Positions 44,698-53,676 of a DNA stretch of 64,000 bases are shown in pieces. Origin of the DNA: Lunularia cruciata (Eukaryota > Streptophyta > Marchantiopsida > Lunulariales > Lunulariaceae); assembly GCA_948567375.1 (NCBI GenBank), contig OX419756.1:30580333-30644332 (forward strand), in the 5' to 3' direction. Below the pieces are notes generated by a model, which was not told where the DNA came from, did not search any database, and saw nothing but the letters and a program-made list of their open reading frames with translations. Positions within the stretch are counted from its first letter, which is position 1; each line of letters starts with the position of its first letter. Position numbers and translations under genes: made by a program.

Positions 44698-47554
44698 CTG
44701 CACGTACAAGTGCCAAGCTTGGGTCCATAGTACCATCAATGTTTGGAAGGTGGCATGGCGCACAATTGCGCACATGATCCTTCCAAACAACACCATCACG
44801 TCCTTCTAACACAAGGACTCCAGATGGCAAAACCTCGCGCACTCTCAAGATAGTGCGGCCTATAGAAACATCAAGTGTCGTCGGTGCTGTCTGCTGTAGA
44901 TATACATAGTCGCCTGGATGAAATCGACGGATCGAGGGTCTATAACCTCCTCCTCGAATGGTAGCATAGCGTAAAGTATCTCTATGCTGAGCAATTGCCA
45001 AGTTCTCGAAGGCCATCGGCATCACTCTCTGAAAGATCTCTGCCCGCTGAGAACATGCGCTCATCCATACATCAGGGTCATCCAAGTCCAAAACTACAGT
45101 AGCATCTCGACAAATGGCTGCAGGTAAATCTGGATCTCGTCCATAGAGTAGAAAGTATGGAGAGAAGGATGCTAAGGAGGCTTGCCGGCTGAACCGATAG
45201 CCCATGGCCAACCAAGGTAACTGGAGATCCCAATCTCCCAAGTGGCCTCTCTGCAAACCATACTTTCGCAATCCTCTCTTCACCGTCTGAACCACTCTCT
45301 CTGCTAAGCCATCTGCCTCAGGGTGATGTCGGGATGTAGTACGATGATCAATCAAAGCCTTGTCACACAAGACCTGAAACTCTCCCAAGAACTCTGTACC
45401 CTGATCAGTCAAAACCTCAGCTGGTGCACCAAAATGACTAAGAACTCGATCCAGGAACGAGTAAGCTGTCCCTTCACTAGACCTGTCAGGAAGTGCCACC
45501 AACTCAATCCACTTGGAGAAGTGCTCCACCATCACCAAAACATACCGATGATGTCTCACAGTCAGCGGTAAAGGTCCGGCAAAGTCCAAACTCCAACGGT
45601 AACCCAATCCCATGATAGGTAATGGGTGTAACTGTGGCGTAGGAGCATTGAATGATGCTCTAACTCGGTCACAAACCACACATCTGGCAACAAACTGCTG
45701 TACCTCGGTCTGCATACCGCGCCACCAATAATGACTCTGGAGTAAGCTATATGTACGCTTTACTCCAAAATGTCCTAGCTCCTCATGAGCATGACGGACC
45801 AACTGTGGTCTCTGTGATGGAAGTGGTACTACTCGCACTCTACCATCCTCCCATACACGCAAAAGGTGTCTACCCTCCAATCTGAACCGTCTGGCTCGCT
45901 GAAGAACACGGTCTCTCTCCTTGGCCCCAACTGTGCCACCCACAACACCAGTGCGAAGATAGTCCATCACTAAGACATCATCATGAATGTCTCGCTGAAC
46001 TGTACCAATATCTTCACTCTCTGGATCTGTGACCTCAATAACTCCTCCTGTATGCGCTGAGAGAGATACCACCAAAGTCTTTGCAAATATACACAGAAAG
46101 GCCGATGCATGCCAACCTGGCACCATCTCCTCATCTGTCTCACCATGCCAACGTGCTCCGGTCTGATCCTGCTGGCTGGGACATGGGTTTCTACTCAACC
46201 CATCTGCATCACGGTTCACCACTCCAGGTCTGTGAACAACCGTGAAATCATACTCCTGTAAAATCAGAGCCCATCGTGCAAGCTTCCCTGAAAGCTTGTC
46301 GGACTCCATCAACCACTTCAGCGGCTGATGATCAGTGATGAGAGTGAAGGGGTTACCAAATAGGTAACATCGGAAATGTGCTACTGCCCAAACTGCTGCC
46401 AAGCACTCTCCCTCATATGAACTATACTTCGCCTCCGCTGAATTGTTGGAGCGACTAGCATAGGCCACCACAAACTCCTTCTCCTCATCATCATGCTGGG
46501 TGAGCACCGCTCCAAGCCCCAACATACTCCAATCAGTGTGAACCTGAAATGGTCGTCCCCTGATCGGTCTCCTCAAAATAGGAGCAGATGTCAACCTCTC
46601 CTTGAGCTCTACAAAAGCTCTCTCCTGCTCATCTCCCCAACACCACTCATGTGTAAGCTTGGTCAGCTTCGTCAAGGCCTTGGCAATGGCACTAAATCCT
46701 CTAACATATTGGCGATAGAAGTTTGCCAACCCAAGGAATGCTCGCACTCTGCTCACATCCGTAGGCCGAGGAATACGTGCAATAGCCTCCACCTTGGTCT
46801 GCTGAACACCAAGTCCTCCGGGGTAGATAGTGTGACCCAAATACTCAACCTGCTCATGGAAGAACCTACACTTCCCAGGATGTAATTTGAGTCCATGAGA
46901 TCTCAACCTCTCAAACACCTCCAACAACTGTCTCTCATGCTCCTCCACAGTAGTGCTATACACCAAAATGTCATCAATATAGCACCGAGCAAAATCCAGT
47001 CCAGCTAGGATCCTATCCATGACCCTCTGGAACTCAGCAGGAGCATTCTTCAACCCAAATGGTAAGAATCTCCACTGATATAACACATCCTTGCCGTGAG
47101 GATCAATAGCCCAAAATGCTATCTTGGACTTATCTTCCTCCCTGATCGGCAACTGATGATATCCCGCTCGAAGATCCAAAGTACTGAAGACCTTTGCATG
47201 CCCAATCGCATCAAAAATCTCCTCCGGTGTAGGCATGGCATACCGATCAGCCCTGGTCTGTCGGTTGATAGGACGGTAATCTCCACACATCCGCCTATCC
47301 GTATAGTTGCCATGCATATCCTTCTTGGCTGGCATCACTGTCGCTGATGCATACTCTCCATGTGAAATCTCCACCAAACCAGCCTCAAAAAGGTCACTAC
47401 TCCGGCTCTGAATCAATGTCCTCTCCATCTCACTATATCGATAAGGACGTCGGAAAATAGGTGTGTCGCTAGTCAGCTCAATCCGTATACCAGGTCCCTT
47501 CAGAGCACCCAAATCCTTCATACTGAAGGCAAAACAACTCGTGTGACTCCTCAA
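44645..47554 (-). CDS. Family D Pol block: reverse transcriptase, RNase H, integrase
   Basis: An open frame of 969 codons in the same frame as the methyltransferase block upstream. It begins with a TTG, not an ATG, 36 codons after a TAG, so it is more likely reached by readthrough than by its own start. Order: RT with FSTLDLRAGYHQL and YIDD at residues 192-195; RNase H with VHTDWSMLGLGAVLTQ and ITDHQPLKWL; integrase with an HHCC finger (HFGVKRTY...CVVCDR), LDFAGPL with Asp657, the DQGTEF block and HPEADGLAE; a linker with DGVVWKDHV; and the first Cys pair of a PHD finger at 956 and 959. The last residues (LLVELLLC) are out-of-frame sequence after a 2-base insertion. Its sequence resembles Ty3/gypsy Pol without a chromodomain. 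Confidence 0.9.
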   Translation of the reverse strand: MRSHTSCFAFSMKDLGALKGPGIRIELTSDTPIFRRPYRYSEMERTLIQSRSSDLFEAGLVEISHGEYASATVMPAKKDMHGNYTDRRMCGDYRPINRQTRADRYAMPTPEEIFDAIGHAKVFSTLDLRAGYHQLPIREEDKSKIAFWAIDPHGKDVLYQWRFLPFGLKNAPAEFQRVMDRILAGLDFARCYIDDILVYSTTVEEHERQLLEVFERLRSHGLKLHPGKCRFFHEQVEYLGHTIYPGGLGVQQTKVEAIARIPRPTDVSRVRAFLGLANFYRQYVRGFSAIAKALTKLTKLTHEWCWGDEQERAFVELKERLTSAPILRRPIRGRPFQVHTDWSMLGLGAVLTQHDDEEKEFVVAYASRSNNSAEAKYSSYEGECLAAVWAVAHFRCYLFGNPFTLITDHQPLKWLMESDKLSGKLARWALILQEYDFTVVHRPGVVNRDADGLSRNPCPSQQDQTGARWHGETDEEMVPGWHASAFLCIFAKTLVVSLSAHTGGVIEVTDPESEDIGTVQRDIHDDVLVMDYLRTGVVGGTVGAKERDRVLQRARRFRLEGRHLLRVWEDGRVRVVPLPSQRPQLVRHAHEELGHFGVKRTYSLLQSHYWWRGMQTEVQQFVARCVVCDRVRASFNAPTPQLHPLPIMGLGYRWSLDFAGPLPLTVRHHRYVLVMVEHFSKWIELVALPDRSSEGTAYSFLDRVLSHFGAPAEVLTDQGTEFLGEFQVLCDKALIDHRTTSRHHPEADGLAERVVQTVKRGLRKYGLQRGHLGDWDLQLPWLAMGYRFSRQASLASFSPYFLLYGRDPDLPAAICRDATVVLDLDDPDVWMSACSQRAEIFQRVMPMAFENLAIAQHRDTLRYATIRGGGYRPSIRRFHPGDYVYLQQTAPTTLDVSIGRTILRVREVLPSGVLVLEGRDGVVWKDHVRNCAPCHLPNIDGTMDPSLALVRAGLRCMLCGSLLVELLLC

Positions 47555-47656
47555 GAACCTCCAAACCCTCCGTCTTTCCTCTCCAGTAAGCTTGGGTCCA
47601 AGATCTGGCTCCCAAGTATCCTCTGTAACTGTAGTAGGAGTGGAAGACGTACTGAC

Positions 47657-47665
47657 TGGCTGCTA
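47657..47665 (-). promoter_or_regulatory. Candidate stop-codon readthrough site between methyltransferase and Pol
   Basis: TAG CAG CCA in element sense, with no frame change on either side. This fits the UAG-CAR-YYA context known for tobamovirus-type readthrough. It is conserved at 37774-37782 in the decayed copy D2, although the flanking codons changed. Confidence 0.55.
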
Positions 47666-50600
47666 TACTGGGCCCTTGGGAGCAATGGTGTCATGCTCCC
47701 GACCACTAGAGGTCCCAACCTCTGTGTGAAAAACTCCCTCCACTCTGGCTGCAAGCTCCATACGTCCTCTGGCTGCATCCCATGTGGACCAAGGGTGTAA
47801 TCCAAGTAGCCCACGCTCACCTGGATGGACTCCAAGTAGACCACTCTCCCTAGTAGCTACTAGATGTGTCCCAAGAATACCATGTCCACTCGGTCCATCG
47901 CCCCCAGCATGTGCCTGAATTGTCTCGATAGGCACAGGGCTCACAAGTGTCCGAGTGGTGATGCCTATCAAGCGCATCCTACGCTGCTCTGCCAAACCAA
48001 GGCTCACAATCCAGGTCAAACAGTTCAGGTCCATAGCCTGACCTAACACTTGACGCCTGGATGCCTCTGACACTGTTGGAACAGCGGTAATACCGGTGCA
48101 AAAACCCATCGCCCGCTCTCTCTCATCAGCATTGGGCTCCACCAACTGCTGTAACTGTGAGTCCCAAACAAGTCCAGGTCCTCCCTCTCGAAAAGCATGA
48201 GAGCCTGGGAAACTCATGAGTGTGGGAAATGCAGCTCTAGGCTGTCCAACTAGGTTCACCACTGCCATGGGTGACCTATCAGCCACTACCACTGTCTGAG
48301 ACTGACGCCCAACATCCAAGATATCATCAACAAGAATGTGGTCCAGTCGCTGAATCCCATCATAAGCACGCTGTAGAACCTCTCTGGGTAAGAGGTTTGT
48401 CCACCAAAGACGAAGACGATGAGCCCGTGATCCCACTCTGGCTGCATCTAACAATACAACAGGTCCCATCCATGAATGGACCTGATGTGTACTCGCCACC
48501 ACTCTAGTGCGAGAATCACCCATCAATGGAACGTTCTCCAAAAGGTAAGCTGGAGAAACAGACTGATGAACCTGGAGATGTCGTAGTATCCGTAACATCT
48601 CCCAAAACACACCAGAACAAGGATCCTGAAGACCCAAACCGCGGCCCGCACGTGTATGTCCCTGACATGGCCATCCAGAAATCACTAAGTGAACATGCCC
48701 ATGTCTCTCTAGGTCATGCGCCCCCAGTAAGGAAATGTCTCCTGGTAAGGCCTTCTGGTAACCTCTGACTGCTGACATCGGTAATAACTCCGGATACCGA
48801 TAGGCCAAGTGTGCCACATGATGTAGAGAGACTCGCCTAGCAGTCTCATCTCTCTCTACATACAAGTACCTCTGTACTCGGATACCCGCCTGTAATACCG
48901 CAGCTAGTCCGGTGCTGATCCCACCAAACAACTCCAATAGGCATATGCCCTCTACTGGATACTGCCAAGCAATGAGTGTGGTATCCAGAGGTGTCAAAGC
49001 AATCGCCTCTGGAGGCTCATCCTCACACTCATCCCCTGATGGTACAAAGGCTCCACTCCAAGCCTGCTGCACCAACTGATCTGCATGCTGCTGCAATGCC
49101 TCCTCTGAACTCCACAATGGAACATCCAAGGTGGATGGAACAATCCCACTCGTACTCCATAGCCGAGTGATCTCCTCTGGTATTGGAGTATCCTCTGCAT
49201 GGGCGTTCACCTCCAACAAGTCACCAGGCCAAGTAACTGCACCGCTGAAAGCCAAAACTGATGCTGCCATGGTCCCGGACTGTAGTGAGCCAAGACTGCC
49301 ACTACTGAAGCGTACTGGTAGACGACATACCCGTCCCTCACCAGACTGCCAACCAGGTCTATAAGAGGCTGTCTCCTCCCAATAGTCAATACTGAAACCC
49401 ATAGGGTATAACACTGCTCCCCCAACTAGCACATCATAGGACTCAGCTATCGTCGCAATAGCCTGAGCTCTCACCACCGAGCTATCAGTGGGATGACCAG
49501 GCTGAACCTGGACAACAAGCTCTCCACGCGTGATGTACTGTGTCGAACCACCACCAAGAGATGTCTGGATCTGAAATGGACACCTCTCCACATCGGTCTT
49601 TCGTAACTCCAGACCAACAACTGCAGCCTTCCCCAACATAAGGGGCTGCGCACTAGAGTCTAACAAGACTCTCTGTGGTGTATAGACCTTCCCTGAAGGT
49701 CCTACCAAACGAAAGATCCCCCTTTGGTTATCCAATAGGACAACACCAGGTGTAAACCGCGCTCTCTCAAAGGCCGGTCTAGCTGGCAACTCCTCCAGTC
49801 TAGCCGCTGCTGCCTGCCATAAACCACTGGTCGCTGAACGGATCCCATGCTCCTCAACCAAGTCAGCTCCACTACCAACCACCTCTGCTCTAGTAGTAGG
49901 AACTGCACCATCCCTACTCTCACACAACATGGCAGCCAACCGGAACACTGGGGCTGGGTCCACTCCCAATGTAAACATGTCACTGGCTGAAAATAAAGGA
50001 TGCCGCATAATCAGCTGAGCTGCCCCCAACATCATGCTAGACTCAGTCTGTGTAGTAGCAAGTGGCTGACTAGCAGGTACTCCATCAAGTACTCCATCAC
50101 CACCTACCACACCTGCACTGGGACGTCTAGGAACCATGGATGTTGTCTGCAATGCCTCAGATAGCGTGAAAGATTGGGGAAGTCTGACCTGTCTCCCAAC
50201 CTCTCCTCTCTGTGGGTCCAACTCCACTGATGCTCCTCTAGGCTCTGGAGCACGTACTGCACTCCTAGTCACTGCTGCAGATGCATCCACCTGTGCTGCT
50301 CCGCACATGAAGTCCAAAGCATCTCTATCACCAGCATATGAGGTGGAAGCCTCAGCACCCGAATCTGATCTCCTATGAGCAATAGCCATACTAGCCAATC
50401 TCTGCTCCAACTGCTCAATCCGAGTAGCCATAGCTGTGTCAGAAGTAAGGGCAGGTACTGCACCCCTACTAGGTGTAGATCCTCTACCACCACCTCTACC
50501 ACCTCGTCCTCCATGAATTGGAGCTCCTCTACTACCTGCCATAGCAGCCCTACCACTCCGTAACTCCGGGTGTAGGTCAAAACACCGGTCACTAGTATGA

Positions 50601-50734
50601 CCAAATCTATGGCAGTGCTCACACTGCCTCTGTGCTGGCTGTGATGCACCAGAGGTATCAGGTCCGCTGCCCTGAGTACACTCTCTCCTATGGTGAGGTC
50701 CACCACAAGTCCAACAAGCAACACCACCACTCAC
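47663..50734 (-). CDS. Family D block 2: zinc knuckles, retropepsin and DNMT3-like cytosine-5 DNA methyltransferase
   Basis: An open frame of 1023 codons that starts with GTG right after TAG CAG CCA and lies in frame with gag, so it is probably part of a Gag-Pol polyprotein. Residues 7-19 and 38-51 form zinc knuckles; the second is a perfect CX2CX4HX4C. A protease core lies at 356-366 with Asp359, but this copy reads DSS where D2 reads DSG. The methyltransferase covers about 590-920: motif I LELFGGISTGL (about 600), catalytic Pro-Cys in SGWPCQGH with Cys690, ENV at 733-735, an Arg-rich RAHRLRLWW motif VIII, PTLMSF before the last part, and motif X QVLGQAMD near Gly898. The motif order is unpermuted, so it is not DRM-like. 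The spacing, GIxTGL...GIxVxRY and the lack of BAH or chromodomains point to DNMT3. It would transfer methyl groups to DNA cytosine C5. All catalytic motifs are present. Confidence 0.88.
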   Translation of the reverse strand: MSGGVACWTCGGPHHRRECTQGSGPDTSGASQPAQRQCEHCHRFGHTSDRCFDLHPELRSGRAAMAGSRGAPIHGGRGGRGGGRGSTPSRGAVPALTSDTAMATRIEQLEQRLASMAIAHRRSDSGAEASTSYAGDRDALDFMCGAAQVDASAAVTRSAVRAPEPRGASVELDPQRGEVGRQVRLPQSFTLSEALQTTSMVPRRPSAGVVGGDGVLDGVPASQPLATTQTESSMMLGAAQLIMRHPLFSASDMFTLGVDPAPVFRLAAMLCESRDGAVPTTRAEVVGSGADLVEEHGIRSATSGLWQAAAARLEELPARPAFERARFTPGVVLLDNQRGIFRLVGPSGKVYTPQRVLLDSSAQPLMLGKAAVVGLELRKTDVERCPFQIQTSLGGGSTQYITRGELVVQVQPGHPTDSSVVRAQAIATIAESYDVLVGGAVLYPMGFSIDYWEETASYRPGWQSGEGRVCRLPVRFSSGSLGSLQSGTMAASVLAFSGAVTWPGDLLEVNAHAEDTPIPEEITRLWSTSGIVPSTLDVPLWSSEEALQQHADQLVQQAWSGAFVPSGDECEDEPPEAIALTPLDTTLIAWQYPVEGICLLELFGGISTGLAAVLQAGIRVQRYLYVERDETARRVSLHHVAHLAYRYPELLPMSAVRGYQKALPGDISLLGAHDLERHGHVHLVISGWPCQGHTRAGRGLGLQDPCSGVFWEMLRILRHLQVHQSVSPAYLLENVPLMGDSRTRVVASTHQVHSWMGPVVLLDAARVGSRAHRLRLWWTNLLPREVLQRAYDGIQRLDHILVDDILDVGRQSQTVVVADRSPMAVVNLVGQPRAAFPTLMSFPGSHAFREGGPGLVWDSQLQQLVEPNADERERAMGFCTGITAVPTVSEASRRQVLGQAMDLNCLTWIVSLGLAEQRRMRLIGITTRTLVSPVPIETIQAHAGGDGPSGHGILGTHLVATRESGLLGVHPGERGLLGLHPWSTWDAARGRMELAARVEGVFHTEVGTSSGREHDTIAPKGPV

Positions 50735-50743
50735 TGGCTGCTA
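50735..50743 (-). promoter_or_regulatory. TAG CAG CCA context before the zinc-knuckle block
   Basis: The same nine bases as at 47657-47665, again in frame. In copy D2 the matching codons are CAA CAA CTA, so here the stop may be a CAG-to-TAG mutation and not an ancestral site. Confidence 0.35.
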
Positions 50744-50824
50744 CTGCCCCGAAAATGAGGGTAAGGGTCTAACTCCACTAGGCCCTCCACTCGCTCCATA
50801 GGATCTGGGCTGTCCACCCTGTCC

Positions 50825-51949
50825 TCAAAAACCAACTGGGCGTGGTGCACTCTGCTGCATTCTAGAAGAAGTCACAACCGTGGATGAGGTCTCTCTACCA
50901 AATCCAGATGTCACCACTCTCTTCTCCACCATGTTGAGCTCAATACGCTCAGCCAAACCAAAGACTACTGCCAAAGTGGGCGAAGTAGCCTGCAACAACG
51001 TAGCATCACGAACTCTACGTCGCAACTCCCTGTCCAGTATCCCATACCAAAACTGGACTGCCTGGGCCTCAGTAACTCCCTGAGTGAAACTGATCAGCCG
51101 CCTCATGCGAGTGTATGCCTCGCGTAGGCTCTCTCCAGCCTTCCGCTGGAACTCCTGCAAGCTCCTCAGCTTGTCAGTCCGCACTCCCTGGTAGTTCTGC
51201 CTCAAACATAGGAAGAACTCAACCATGGGGTTAAACCCCGGTACCACACCACCTCCTGCAGCGGTACCTCCACTCGTAGTAGCACTATCTCCAGCTAGTG
51301 CACCTCCACTAGCTCCACCAACACTACTCGAGCTAGAACTCGTAGGTACAGCCGACCTACTCCTGGCCACCGAACCTGAAGTGATGGAGACATAGTGTGG
51401 AGACCAATACTGTCTCCATAACTCAATCTCCTCCAAATGAGCTCTCCTGAACTCATGGTAGTCATCCATCGGTGGACCTTCCAAGTGCTGAAACAACCCC
51501 TTCCATGCCATGAAGGGTGTGAACAAAGTCGGGTTCCGCATCTGCTGCAGATCACACCAACTATCAAACTCCTGGATGAAGTCATCCAACTCAATGGTAC
51601 CCACTGTACCAGAGTAACGCCTAGGGCCTTTGGAGTCCCCATAAATCTCGTCCATGTCCCACAACAACGGTGCGGACACACCAAGTGCACTCTCAACTGA
51701 ATCAGCTCCTGTGTCGAACTCCAACTCAGAGTCAATCTCCTCCCTCACTGGGACCTGAGATACAGGCTGATACCGAGCACCACTCCGAGTAAACCCACTA
51801 CGTACTGCAGGGCTAACTCCTCTGGAATCTCCAAAGAACTCCGTCGTGACAAAGTAACCACACCAACAAACCCGAACCACCAACTGCAACAGCAAGTCGC
51901 AACCGCAAGTGCCCCACCAAGTGCCAACACCACCGCGTGCCAACACCAA
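50825..51949 (-). CDS. Family D Gag block
   Basis: A 374-codon open stretch with a retrotransposon Gag core. LDDFIQEFDSWCDLQQM through FMAWKGLFQHLEG and the RSLQEFQRKAGESLREAYTRMRRL region resemble Gag capsid helices; a Ser/Gly-rich linker lies between. It opens with a TTG just after an in-frame TAG; the first ATG is Met99 (51655). Copy D2 shares recognisable sequence upstream of that ATG, so a non-AUG start or a spliced leader is possible. It ends with TGA GGA (50825-50827), shared with copy D2. The following 27 codons are open and lead in frame to the zinc knuckles. Confidence 0.8.
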   Translation of the reverse strand: MVLARGGVGTWWGTCGCDLLLQLVVRVCWCGYFVTTEFFGDSRGVSPAVRSGFTRSGARYQPVSQVPVREEIDSELEFDTGADSVESALGVSAPLLWDMDEIYGDSKGPRRYSGTVGTIELDDFIQEFDSWCDLQQMRNPTLFTPFMAWKGLFQHLEGPPMDDYHEFRRAHLEEIELWRQYWSPHYVSITSGSVARSRSAVPTSSSSSSVGGASGGALAGDSATTSGGTAAGGGVVPGFNPMVEFFLCLRQNYQGVRTDKLRSLQEFQRKAGESLREAYTRMRRLISFTQGVTEAQAVQFWYGILDRELRRRVRDATLLQATSPTLAVVFGLAERIELNMVEKRVVTSGFGRETSSTVVTSSRMQQSAPRPVGF

Positions 51950-53132
51950 CTAAAACACCACCCACTAATGTAACTCTAACCGAGATAACTACACTAGGGG
52001 AAGGGCAACCTGTAACCTGCCATCATAACACGCACTCTCACGGTCTGCAGGTCATCACTTCCTGCCTCACCGGAGAGAAACAAAGGTAGTCTGACTGGTC
52101 ATCACTCCAGCCTCACCACCGAGAGCACACCAGAGCACCAACGCTCAAAAGTCAAGGCACCTCACACAAACGTGGTGCACAAACAGGAAGTAGAGAATGG
52201 AGGGGATCCAATCACAAGAAATCTAAACGAAAACCCTCCATCTCATAACACAACACGGGACTGACTCTGCCACCATTTGGCATTTGACATAAGAGTAGTT
52301 CGTATCTAAGTCCTAAGCTACTAGGATCACCAAGAATGGGATCAAACTGCCTCTCCTAGCCAAAGCTACATGTGTATAGATAACAGTGGCACAGTCACTA
52401 TGACAACAAGTGAGGGTGGACCAGTTGGCTAGGGCACCAGTCTAGGAACAAGAGATCTAGGGGTCAAACCCTGTTGCGCACAATCTAGCAAGAAAGGCAG
52501 ATTTTGCCAACCAATGACCAAGATCTACACTAAACTAGCTAGCCTCACGCCAACAAGCTGGCTTGCTGGCCCTTTTGGCCCTTCTAGGCCTTCGTAGCCT
52601 CTCATAGCCCACAGCCCTATGCCTCGAAGCCTCGAAACGCCGAAATTCAGCCAAATGAGGCCTTTCTTGTTGCCACTTCGAACCTCCTCCAAAATTGGCG
52701 AAACTTCTCCAAATCTGCGAAACTCCTCCAAACTAGCGAAACTTCTTCAAATCTGGCCAAACAGCGAAACTCCTCCAATTCTGGCCCAAAATCTGACATA
52801 AATTTGACGTAAAATCTGACGTAAACCCTAAAGATGGATGTCCGCCAAATCCCCCGCTAACTTTCCACTCGAGCCAAATTGACAAAACGGGTTTTTCCAA
52901 ATCACAATTTCATGAGAAGAGCTTTCCAACTCCACCTTCAATTTCACTTTCTGAGCCCAACTCGCAGCAAATTGGTCCTGCCTTCACCTCCTGAGCTCAA
53001 AATCACAACATTGCTCAAAAATTGCTCCTTCTTTGCTCAAAATTTGGCCAGCGCTTCCGCACACCGTCTGCCTAACTGCCAAATTTGCATCAACTACACG
53101 AGCTTCTGCACACTAGGGAAACATAGAACCTG
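51950..53132 (-). other. Leader of family D copy D1
   Basis: Non-coding stretch between A1 and gag, also present in D2 (19028-20078). On the plus strand it has runs of C(C/G)AAA-type repeats (52660-52790) and the tRNA-like insert. No standard TGG primer site follows A1 directly; TGGTAGCTCGATT inside the end of A1 is the nearest candidate. Confidence 0.55.
52410..52482 (+). other. tRNA-like / SINE-head-like sequence in the family D leader
   Basis: Box-A-like TTGGCTAGGGCACC (about 52425-52438) and box-B-like GGGGTCAAACCCT (about 52460-52472) at tRNA spacing, with a possible stem TCTAG/CTAGG between them. The anticodon loop is too long for a working tRNA. It runs antisense to the element and is also found in copy D2. 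Confidence 0.5.
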
Positions 53133-53672
53133 AATCGAGCTACCACGATCCACCGAGCTTGGAGATACCACCAACACTCAACGTTCCTGCACCCGATTTC
53201 CCCCTGACTTCACTTCTCTGATGTAATCAGATTGCTTAACATTCTCAACTCAACTCAACTCAGATCAATACTTGATCTGTCACTCTATAAACTGCCAACA
53301 ACTGGGCACTGATTACAGTCAAGCCACACCCACTCAAGCATAGAGAATCCAGGTGACGCTCGCCGGCCTCTGTCCACCATAGCCAGGAACTCGAAGGCTC
53401 AACATCAGAGAAGTGAGCTCTCTGGAGCTCACTTCGAAACTATACCCCCTGGACTCGAGCTAGCCCTGAAACCCTAACGGTCCCGCTGACGGCACACTCG
53501 ACGGTGCAAACGGTGCAAAGTGACGGTGGGCCCCACCGTGAAGTCAGTACCCCGAACACAAAATCTAACCGTCGGAAAGTAGTCCCTGAGAAACAGCTAG
53601 AATAACTCTAACTACCATCACTGGAACTCCAGTGTCCGAGCATCTAGATGCGGAACTACAAATGGCGTGACA
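53133..53672 (-). repeat. 5' terminal block A1 of copy D1
   Basis: 540 bases starting TGTCACGCC in element sense. It leads directly into the leader (TTCAGGTTC) with no block B behind it, unlike A2. Confidence 0.9.
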
Positions 53673-53676
53673 TCCT

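Larger units (their letters stand above)
43627..53672 (-). mobile_element. Young Ty3/gypsy element carrying a DNA methyltransferase (family D, copy D1)
   Basis: A 10,046-base element on the minus strand, flanked by TCCT at 43623-43626 and 53673-53676. In its own sense: A1 (540 bases), leader with a tRNA-like insert, then one frame with Gag, zinc knuckles, protease, DNMT3-like methyltransferase, RT, RNase H, integrase and PHD finger. A polypurine tract and the array B1-A2-B2 follow. A1 and A2 differ at only three sites that I can see, so the insertion is recent. The frame is broken by TGA (50825-50827), TAG (50741-50743), TAG (47663-47665) and a 2-base frameshift in the PHD finger. Cytosine methyltransferases inside retrotransposons are known from dinoflagellates and a charophyte alga; I know of no description of this architecture. 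Confidence 0.92.

Noticed and set aside
47663-50734. Bacterial restriction-modification methyltransferase or contamination as the source of the methyltransferase
   Set aside because: It is fused in frame with retropepsin and zinc knuckles, recurs in a second decayed copy, and resembles eukaryotic DNMT3 more than bacterial enzymes in motif spacing.
52410-52482. Functional tRNA gene
   Set aside because: The anticodon arm does not fold with a 7-base loop, and the sequence sits inside a retrotransposon leader.
43627-53672. DIRS/Ngaro-type element because of the split repeats
   Set aside because: It has a DDE integrase with an HHCC finger, 4-bp target duplications and no tyrosine recombinase; only the repeat order resembles that group.
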